The notes under the pieces are model-generated. The model was not told where the DNA came from. It saw nothing but the letters and a program-made list of their open reading frames with translations, and searched no databases. The translations under genes and the position numbers were made by a program. Source: Tanypteryx hageni (Eukaryota; Arthropoda; Insecta; Odonata; Petaluridae). Taken from it: 64,000 bases of DNA. This document shows positions 55,920-64,000 of this stretch, piece after piece. Location: contig CM054113.1 of assembly GCA_028673005.1 (NCBI GenBank), positions 177,179,956 through 177,243,955 on the forward strand, written 5' to 3'. Positions within the stretch are counted from its first letter, which is position 1. Every line of letters starts with the position of its first letter.

Positions 55920-56550
55920 TTATGTTACATAATTTTTATGCATAACATATCATTGACCACATAAAAGTATAGTCACTATATATTATTTGCACTTGGTTAA
56001 GAATATGAGACCCAAAAGTTAATTCTCGCGCTTTCTATAAAAGTAACAATTTTATATGCTTTAAATAGCATATTTACTAGATAAAGTGGATTATGTTCCG
56101 TATTACTTGCAATCAAAGTAAGAATAATTCTTAACTAAAATTAATTTCTTATAATTTTGTTCACCTAAAGTCCGAGTGTGTTAACTTATGTAATTATTAA
56201 CATATTACGTAATTATTTCACATGAACTGAGTATGGAAGATAGGGTATAGTAGGAAAAACTTAGTTTTAAGCCGTAAATCATAATAAAAATATTCCATGC
56301 ATCGATTTTAATAGTATTTTTTAGATTGGCATGTCTGTAGCTGAAGAAACGGGAATTTTGTAGAATCCTAATTAATTTAACATCCTTATTGTTTCATGGT
56401 TTCCTCCACTCATAGTAATCACAAAGAAAGTACCTAGGTAGGAGTTTAATATACTATTTTAATTTCGGGCTTCATTAATCTTCACTATTTGAAACTTAAT
56501 TTGAAGTTAACGAATAGAATAGAACAACAATTTGTGTTCAGGAAAAATAC
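55920..56550. other. no recognisable feature
   Basis: Very AT-rich. Nothing supported. Confidence 0.4.
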
Positions 56551-56566
56551 AGCATTTACTCTTTTG

Positions 56567-56896
56567 GGAATAATTTTGAAACGAGAAAAAAGTCTGCTAT
56601 GACCGGGAATCGAACCCGGGTTTTCCACTTGCCGGGCGGATATTCTACCACTGAACTATCTTAGCAGATCAATTTTCTCGTTTCTTAACGCGGATGTTTT
56701 CTTGGTTGGGACGGAACTAGCCAAGCTAGTATCAAACTGCCCCAACGAGTGTCCTCAAAGAGATACACCGAAGAAAACTCCCCCTCTCAAATGGTGAGAT
56801 TCCCGGTCATAGCAGACTTTTTTCTCTTTTCAAAATTATTCCCAGCATTACAGCTTATGCCTGTCTGCATAGGATCTTTAGATCGCTTTATTCCAT
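56567..56896 (-). mobile_element. tRNA-containing insertion with inverted ends
   Basis: A 330 bp segment bracketed by a 14 bp direct repeat, CATTTACTCTTTTG (56553-56566 and 56897-56910), consistent with a target duplication made by LINE-type retrotransposition. It contains a tRNA-like sequence (56595-56665) and a 46 bp inverted repeat with one mismatch (56566-56611 and 56798-56843). The inverted repeat covers the 3' half of the T-arm, the acceptor strand and 27 bp of 3' flank of the tRNA. The family is unknown to me. Confidence 0.65.
56595..56665 (-). tRNA. tRNA-like sequence (Gly-like body, GGC in anticodon position)
   Basis: Folds as a tRNA: acceptor GCTAAGA against TCATAGC (one mismatch, A5:A68), D-arm GTTC..GAAT as in tRNA-Gly, anticodon stem TCCGC/GTGGA (with G:T), 4-base variable loop, and perfect T-arm CCGGG-TTCGATT-CCCGG. 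The anticodon loop is CCGGCAA, giving GGC (Ala-type) with C instead of the invariant T33. The body closely resembles tRNA-Gly(GCC), whose loop is CTGCCAC. The A and B boxes are intact. A stretch of T (CTTTTTTC) follows the 3' end and would terminate RNA polymerase III. I think it is a tRNA-derived pseudogene or SINE head, not a working tRNA. Confidence 0.6.
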
Positions 56897-56911
56897 CATT
56901 TACTCTTTTGT

Positions 56912-57430
56912 AAACTTTTAGTAAATAAAGTTCTTTATTTGTTGGGAGGAATATTTACGAGGCGTTTTAAGTATGCAAATGCTGATTATATTCCATTATA
57001 TATTTATAGTAAATAAAATAATACTATTACACCATGTTAAATCATTCTCGTAATCAAATCAAAATACAGTTCAAAAAATTTGTTCTTATAACAATCGAAT
57101 TAATTGAATTTTATTATCTAAACCCTTCCCTCATAACATTAACGCAAGTTTGGTAAATTCGAAATATTTATTTTTATAATGGAAGATACGAAATATTATG
57201 TTATATTGTTAATTATTATTACTATATTATTATTACTATAACCCATCTATCGATTTCATTAGCATAGTAGTATCATTAAATTTATATCATTTAAATAAAT
57301 TATATTATTAAATAAATGTTATTTACAAAATCGCACAACGTTGCTTCTTTTCCTAAACGACAATTATTTGCTCTTTAAATAGTTCCGTTTGTCCCATGAA
57401 AATGTATTTGATATATCTGGCTGGAATTAA
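56912..57430. other. no recognisable feature
   Basis: AT-rich DNA with short TTAT repeats. Nothing supported. Confidence 0.4.
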
Positions 57431-57439
57431 TATCGTTAC

Positions 57440-57860
57440 GGCGGCGAAATGTACCCGACGGCTAACCGGCGGCGGCGAAACGTCCTAGACCCTCAGTTTT
57501 GTAAGCGCTTCAATGTGTTTAGTTTCTGATTTGCAGTTGTTATTACTTTCAATTTGCTTATAGGTATCGATTGCTACATTTCTCGAATGGGCTTAGCAAA
57601 GCTCGATTTTGCAAATCTACCATGCTTGGAATGTGCTGTGTTCTTTGAAACGAGTTTGTAGTTGCCTTTGTGTTTGTCCTGTGTACAATATGTGGCAGTG
57701 TGTGCAGTTTATTTTGTAAATTTCAGACTTCTTGACGTTTGGAATTTTGCTTTCCGAGTTTTGCAAAATGTTTTAAATGATGTTGTTGCTGGGGTTACCG
57801 ATGGGATGATTGGCGTTGTTAAATATATTTTTTAATCCCTTAGTGAGCGGTGGAAAAATA
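57440..57860 (-). pseudogene. Penelope GIY-YIG remnant
   Basis: Minus strand reads IYKINCTHCHILYTGQTQRQ then LQTRFKEH, the CxxC and YTGQT core of the Penelope GIY-YIG nuclease, at about 57720-57640. It is followed by AIDTYKQIESNNNC and decayed sequence, then a GGCGGCGAAACGT block near 57474. There are stops in between. No RT part is seen upstream. A separate, more diverged family from the 15 kb and 46 kb copies. Confidence 0.8.
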
Positions 57861-58128
57861 GGGGAGTTTTGATCTTTTCTGTTTTTTTAACGTTTTTTTG
57901 CATCGAGTGAGTGGTTATTTATGTTGGCAGCGTTTTTGTGTTTTTTTTATAACCTAGTCGTGTCTATTGGAGATACCTGAGAATAGTCCTTTTTTAATTT
58001 TATATTTAATTAGTTATTCTTGAATTTTTTTACTCATGAGAAGAGCTCGATAATTCTCTAGCAATTTCCTGTATATCGCTGATTAATATGGTGACATTTT
58101 GTTTTTGGGCCATTTGAGAAGCAAAGTA

Positions 58129-59219
58129 CATCCACTCCCCGCTTTAACGCTGTCCCTATTAAGGCTGTTCCGCATTAACGCTGAAAATAATTTAATACCA
58201 TTTTCCGAATATCGCTCGCGCGTTCCACATTAACGCTCTTCAAAATTTCTGGGTTAATTTACAATGTCCACTGCGCAGCTCCTCTGCGCATTTACAACAC
58301 ACAAGACGGCAGTATTTGCAGTTGCTTGATGGTTCTGTGTACACTTGTCGGTGTTTTTGTAGGTCCAAATACAGAGTGAACTTTGTTTAAATTATATTTT
58401 CTCTTTAAATAAAATGACCATGAGTTATAACCGGCGGTCAGAGTAGAAAAAGAGGAAAACTTAACTCTCGCGGTTAAATTAGAGGTTATATTGCGACTAA
58501 AAGCTGGAGAGCGCCAACATTTGTTTGTTTTTTGTTTATTGCTCCCTTTTAGAATGTTCAGTTTTAAAAAATGTATTTCCAAGATATTTGACTTCTTCCT
58601 ATATTTGGTCTCATTCCGTGTTCCTTTATTTATCAAGCACATGTGATAATTCTTTTATGAATCGATATTTCTTTATCGAAACGTAGTAAGGTTTCGATAT
58701 ACGATTTTGTCTTATTGGTTGCCTTCTCTTAATTGAACAGTATCTTCAGTCATGATGCTTATGTTATTATGCTCCAATTTTCTTTGTGTTAATAAAATTG
58801 TGGCAGTATAGTAACTATTGCCTCACCCTGTATATATAAGTAGACGCAGGTATCCTCTTCTACTCTAATTCCTATTCCTTAATGCTCCTGCGCGATTTAT
58901 TTAGCGTGAGATTAACATATGTTCCATAAAATGCATTCTGTTCTTCATTTATATCCAAGTTTTACTGTCCAATTTTAAATAAAATTGCAATGCAAATGAC
59001 GACCTATTCTACGCTACGTAATATGGTAAACAAAGAATACTTAGGTGTATTATTTATATAGGTAATACTACCTATTTTCATTTTCATTAATAGAGTCTCG
59101 GGAACGATTTAAATCTAATAACGTCAATTCTTATGGAAGTACGTGTTCCGAATAGCGCTGTTTCAGTTAGCGCTCGATTTTCCTGGCACAAAGTAAGAGC
59201 GTTAATCGTGGAGTGGGTG
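58129..59219. mobile_element. 1.1 kb TIR element, TA target
   Basis: Ends CATCCACTCCCCGCTTTAAC (58129) and the inverse of CACCCACTCCACGATTAACG (ending 59219), flanked by TA on both sides. The subterminal regions hold several more ATTAACGCT motifs (about 58170, 58225, 59165, 59207). The open frame 58292-58642 (minus) has no transposase motif. A non-autonomous member of a Tc1/pogo-type family is likely. Confidence 0.8.
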
Positions 59220-59221
59220 TA

Positions 59222-60287
59222 TTTAGTTTTTGAACATAAAGAAAGTACTATTTTATCGGAATAAAAATTCTGTCGAAAAAAATCAGATGAGCTTTTCTTT
59301 ATTAAATCAACGAAGACGAAGGTAATTAAATTTTACAAAAATATGTTCATTGAATGAAAAAGCAATTTTTTCAAATCGTATACGCTGGCTACGTTGAAGC
59401 AGAATCCAAACACTTCCATTTTTATTATATCTTCGCATGGTGCGTTCCGTCAAGCGTAGTGCTGTTAATTTTTTTCCGAAAATAAATTTAAAGCAGCTAA
59501 CTGGGACGAAATGGGCATTTTTATTTTCAGAATCAAACGTTAGATTTATCAAATATATTGAAAGCGTTTCAAATTTGTTGTCCTGTCATCATCAGCAATA
59601 TTATTATATTCACGACACATTCTAATTTTTTTCCATATGAATTCCAAATATTTTCTCTACTAAGCGACTGCCGCGAAATTCCATTTCAATTACTCTTTGA
59701 ACGCTAAAATTTTTCCGGGATTGCCTTCTGCAAAGTCAATAAATTAGGAATATCTTTTCATAGCATCTCTGAAAAAAGCACCATTATTCATTTATCGTTT
59801 CACCCATTTAAATGATTTTTAAACTCGAAAGAGCATCTCTTATTCAATTTAAAGAAATTGTGACTTGACTGCAAGGGTAAATGGAGAATTTAAATATTTA
59901 CGCGTGGACTTGATTTCCCCACAGAAATCTTTTGTTACGCCATCTGAATCGCGGGGTTTGTTAATATATGATATAAAAAGCGACTTGGACGCGTAGGAAG
60001 CGGGGTTTGGGTGGGAGGAAGGGGGAGGGCGTGCGAACGAAATGGCTCAGCAAGAGTTTAACGAGCGTTTCATATTTACAAATTAGCACGGGGAACACGA
60101 CGGTCCTTCCCACCCCATTCCTCTCTTTATTTAGTTTTAATTTTCTAAATGCTCTCCTCCCGAAAGAATTAAACTTCGCCTCTTATATTAAAATACCTTC
60201 GAGACACTTGAATTCGAATATGCACGTGAGGGAGAACGGTATTCCACTCTTCAGCATCCATTTCATCCTCTCTACCTTTCTCATTTA

Positions 60288-60290
<3 letters not shown>
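59222..60290. other. no recognisable feature
   Basis: AT-rich DNA. No supported gene. Confidence 0.4.

Positions 60291-60365
<75 letters not shown>
60291..60365. repeat. (TC)n(TA)n compound microsatellite
   Basis: About 28 bases of TC followed by about 45 bases of TA, abutting the Penelope tail. Confidence 0.95.
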
Positions 60366-60368
<3 letters not shown>

Positions 60369-60454
60369 CTAAAGGAAAAGAAAAGGTAGTGATGAGGGTG
60401 GCAACAAGGTGTTGAGGGAAGCCCAGCGGACACTTACCAAGTTGAGGACCAAGC
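60366..60454 (-). mobile_element. Penelope 3' tail, 88 bp copy
   Basis: Third copy of the 88 bp block (see 5795 and 27424), minus orientation, with TA repeats on both sides. Confidence 0.7.
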
Positions 60455-60512
60455 TATATATATGTATGTATGTACGTATATGTATATATTCATACACACA
60501 CACATAGTTATT

Positions 60513-61909
60513 TCTATAATAATATAGCTACTTGTGCCTCACTCACACTCACTAACAAAAACTCTTAGGTACTTCTAGAAGGGATAGAAATATGAAATAT
60601 GGTATGTTGGTAGGTTAAGTGACACAACCTAAGAGAAAAATAAAAAAATCACAAAAAAGTTTATATTTAAGGGGTCTTTCTAACCCCAATGTTTCATTTC
60701 AATACCCCGTAAGAAAAGCATGGAATTCTGTGCAAGGCTATCTAAATATGCATTTTTAAATTACTTTAAATTGAGATACGAATTCGAGTAAAAACAGTTA
60801 TTTCTCTGAAAGAATGGAGTTCTTAATTTTTGAAAGCAAAATACCTACCGAATTAGCGTAAATATCTGCTTTTAGTCGGAAAAAGTGTGAATTTTTCCTC
60901 TTTTCAACAATGAAAATCTTTAAATACTATGGCGACGACCTCAATGCTTTTAAAGGGATCTGATATTATACGATACGGTTGCAGTGATTTAATGCTTTTA
61001 ATGGAAATCAATGCCGTCATAACGAATTATATTTTAACTACCATAACTCGAATCTCTAGGAAAAGTAATAATTATTCGAGTAATAGGAAATTTAAGTGGT
61101 GGAAAAATATTTGTATATATACAGTGGAACTTCTATAACTCGAATATCAAAGGAAAGCAAAAGTAATTCGAGTTATAGAAAATTCGAGTTACGGAAATAC
61201 ATTTTTTCCTTTTTTCTTCAAATGAATCAACGTCAAGATTATCCCCATAAGCATATAACTCCAATTTTTAATATAATACATATTATGAAAACACCAACAC
61301 TAATATTTTCCTCCGTTAATATGTAATATTTTACTCTATCCAAAACACTAATTGCATCACGCACTGTGATTGAGGGTATCATAGATAATTGCAATTCTCA
61401 CGTACTACTGAAAGCACAAACATGACGATTAAATTTGGGTCATCGACTGTAGGAAGGAGCGAATAGGTTTGTTTTTCTCCAGCGCTATAAGGGATCACAG
61501 TAGGAGAAGCAACCCTGATAGCAGTGACGGTAAAACGTGAAAAGTATTTGAATGTTATGTTTTGTAATTTTTCGAGAAATTTCAACTCTTTTTATTGTTA
61601 AATATAATGGCGTCATACCTATTTCGCGATTGTTTTTATCCAAATATGTGCTAAAGGCATGGATGATAGCATAATCTTAACGGAAAATATCCTAATTTTT
61701 CCATAAATGTAATGTATAGGATATTGTCTTGATGATGATTATTCTTATTACTCATGGTAGAACTCATGGAATTTATTATCCAATACATATTGGCTCCATG
61801 TGGCTGAAGTGCTGTTGCCCCGGAGATCAAATTGGTTTATTCACGAGTTTAGATCTTGGTGTATGGTGATATTTTGAAGCGCTTGCTGTTTGCAAGCTCC
61901 GACTACTCG
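60513..61909 (+). mobile_element. Helitron-like element, copy 2 of 1.4-1.5 kb family
   Basis: Begins TCTATAATAATATAG (5' TC), ends with hairpin GCTTGC-TGTTT-GCAAGC (61881-61897), 12 nt, then CTCG and T. Homologous over its length to 7566-9081 (inverted). It contains the same two pogo-type terminal sequences (near 61040 and 61121). The small frame 61379-61585 shares YFSRFTVTAIRVAS with the sister but is not a convincing gene. No Rep/helicase. Confidence 0.65.
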
Positions 61910-61911
61910 TA

Positions 61912-63120
61912 AATACATATAGAAACGACTTTATAGCTCATACCCGACTTTTTCTATATTACCTTAAAATGTATTCACGAATTTGCATAAGAGGTAATCA
62001 AATACCTTCAGGTCGCGTATTTAAATCCGTACCGCTCGCAAGCTCTTCTTTCGAAAGGACGATGGAAGTATGAGGGAGTTAAAGAGGAAGCCCTTTTTAA
62101 AAATAGACGAAGGCAGCTCATTAAGCAAAAAGTCTTCCTCGTCTATTTTATTTTTTTCTCGTGCACCACGGACGGTGAGCGGAGAGCAACACATCATCAT
62201 CATCACGAAGCCTTCCCTCGCGACGACTAGTTTTTTGCCGGAGGCCCTAAGAGGCATTCTCTTCTTCACCGGATCGAGGGTAAAAAATATACGTGTTCGC
62301 GGCTTTCCGTTGTTTTTGTTAATTTTCGTTTTTTTCTTCTCTCCCGAAGGAAAGAAATGGTTAATTTCCTCTTACCCGCTCGAAAAACCACGTCAGCGGT
62401 CGCGGGTAGGAAAAGTAAACAAAATGTTTCCCCCCCCCCCCCGCCGCTGAGTCGAGGAGCACGTTCACAATTCGTGCGTGCACACGCACTTTGGCGATAC
62501 CACTCGCTTAAGAGCCCCAAAAAATAATAATAATTCTCCCGATATGAATCGCTCTCGAAGCGGAGGGTGGAAATGTTGTTTCATTTAGATTAAAAAAACG
62601 TAGAAAAACAAGTGAGGGACGTATTTCAGTATTACGTAAGGCGCTTTTTTCTTTCTTCTCAAAAACTATCGTAGGTATTTATATTATTGTCTTCAGCCAG
62701 GAAGCAGCAAAAATTATGAATAAAAGATTCGGCATTTATAAATAAAATCACGTGGAATCCATTCACGGTATTTGAGTTTTCAAATTCTGTTTTATTCATT
62801 ACACCAACGTTTCATCCATAGATGTTGCCTGAAAAAAATCACTTTTCTTTATAGCATGTATTATTCTCGAATTGTTAGTAAAGTTCTGATCCAGACATCG
62901 GTTACTCCCCAGCAGCTATTCCACCAAATATATACCATGATTAACTCTCATATTGGCTAATTTATCATAAAAATTTGCCTTCTCCGTGTTGCAGGATTTC
63001 AGAGATGTTGGCCATAAACACAGACGGATAAACTAAGTACATAAGCGATTTAATTTTTAGAAAAAGCACCATAAGTGCATGAGAGCGAGAGGGGTTGATA
63101 CCTAGGAAAGAACAAATTAA
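61912..63120. other. no recognisable gene; C-run
   Basis: A (C)12 run lies near 62431-62442. Frames at 62021-62520 overlap in both directions and show no family motif. Confidence 0.4.
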
Positions 63121-63129
63121 CTCAAAAGC

Positions 63130-63800
63130 TAACGCTGCTTATTTTGGCGCCGTCCCGAAATGGAGCCGTAGTCTGGAGGGACGGAGAAGGGCATCGTGCG
63201 TGGGCGTTTGTGCGAGGAGAGGGAGAAAAAAAGAAATTTGGTGATATCAATGGAACTACGGAGGGAATAAGAATGGGGTTCAGCCCGGCGGATGGAGTCT
63301 GCGGTCCTGCTATCTGCGATGAAAGGTTTGCGGTGAGGAGGGACCACCATTGTGCTAGGGTGAAGGGGAATTTAATGCATGGGAATGCAGAGGGGGTAAA
63401 AAAAGGAAGGAGATGGAGAGAGAATGAGAGAGAGATGCGGAAGAAAGGAGGAAGAGATTGGTGGGAGACGACGTTGGGAGGAAGGTGGGTGGGGAGGGGG
63501 ATAAGAATGAGGAAAGGCAGAGGCAAGAGACCTTGAGAGTTTTTTGGGAGGTGTGATATAAAAGAGGGGAAACGGAAGGGAAGATTAGGAATAGGAGAAG
63601 AAAAGGTCGAGAGAAGGGTGAGATTGGACGGTCTTTGAAGGAGAGATGAGAGACTGAGGAGATAAAGAGGAGGCTAAATGAGAGGGAAGAGGATTGGGGA
63701 GAGGTGTGGGGATAGGGTAGGGGAGAGAGGGGAGGGGAGAGGTTATGGGTGCGGGGAATAGATAGGCGGAGAGGAGGTGGGATTGGGCGTGAGAGAGGGG
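63130..63800. repeat. purine-rich tract on plus strand
   Basis: About 670 bases dominated by G and A on the plus strand (GGAGAGAG, GAAGGGG). The Ser/Pro/Leu-rich minus-strand frames here are composition artefacts. Confidence 0.72.
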
Positions 63801-64000
63801 TGATATGTTTCAAATGGCCGCATTATTTCTTCCAGGCGTCGAGGTGAAAGGGCGAGAATTAATGAAATGAACGCCCAAATGAACAAGAGACGGACGATGG
63901 GGTGGAGATCGGATGCAAATTAAAAAAAGGATTATTTTTTTGAGATACTGGTTAGGGCTTGAGGAGTGAAGATAAAGGCTATTGAGCCCAGAAGACACAA

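Noticed and set aside
58292..58642. 116-residue minus frame inside the TIR element at 58.1-59.2 kb
   Set aside because: No transposase motif (no DDE/HTH) and the element size fits a non-coding MITE.
62021..62520. Overlapping frames on both strands near a C-run
   Set aside because: Basic, low-complexity translation without a domain; opposite-strand overlap suggests chance.
63122..63813. Frames of 130-152 residues on both strands
   Set aside because: Same purine-tract artefact.

Overview
This window looks like intergenic DNA from a large, repeat-rich invertebrate genome, most plausibly an arthropod. The grounds are the mix of element families (Jockey- and CR1-like LINEs, Penelope-like elements, piggyBac, Tigger/pogo, mariner-like, hAT, Helitron-like, MULE, gypsy-type LTR), many TA microsatellites, and the lack of dense open frames. 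I cannot name a species. I found no intact cellular protein-coding gene. Every recognisable coding stretch is a decayed transposon fragment broken by stops, frameshifts or insertions.

Layout. 1-4.5 kb: a decayed CR1-like LINE (minus) and a MITE with iterated terminal repeats. 4.5-5.7 kb: a 1.2 kb foldback element. 5.8-9.1 kb: a Penelope 3' piece with a hammerhead-like core, two Helitron-like elements, and a duplicated LINE 3' end between TA arrays. 10.3-13.9 kb: a tRNA-derived SINE beside a Tigger element that is itself split by a deleted mariner-like element. 15-16.2 kb: a Penelope GIY-YIG end with its repetitive tail. 17-18.7 kb: a long purine tract. 19.6-20 kb: a hairpin and a Helitron-like N-terminal fragment. 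21.0-21.9 kb: a Tigger-like MITE carrying a head-to-head pair of Penelope tails.

23.7-35.6 kb is a stack of nested insertions. A TIR element (TA duplication) holds a piggyBac (TTAA ends), which holds a dispersed repeat (R3), Helitron-like copies, a solo LTR with a SINE piece, and a Penelope tail. Directly abutting it is a hAT-type element with a perfect 8 bp target duplication, holding an R3 copy split by another TIR element, which holds a second piggyBac remnant.

36-38.3 kb: a CR1-like LINE (plus), same family as the first, with an esterase-like ORF1 end. 41.3-45.5 kb: a Jockey-type LINE (minus) with ORF1 zinc knuckles, endonuclease and RT. 45.6-47.7 kb: Penelope fragments and a SINE piece. 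47.9-51.6 kb: a MITE, a perfect 25 bp palindrome, and a gypsy-type element end with LTR. 54.4-55.7 kb: a FLYWCH/MULE-like transposase pseudogene. 56.6-56.9 kb: a tRNA-like sequence whose 3' half and downstream flank recur as an inverted copy, inside a 14 bp direct repeat. 57.4-61.9 kb: a Penelope GIY-YIG remnant, a TIR element, a Penelope tail and a Helitron-like copy. 63.1-63.8 kb: another purine tract.

The parts interact as parasites of one another. The SINE shares a terminal hairpin with a LINE in the window and probably uses its reverse transcriptase. TA microsatellites sit at many element junctions. Nesting gives a relative order of insertion.
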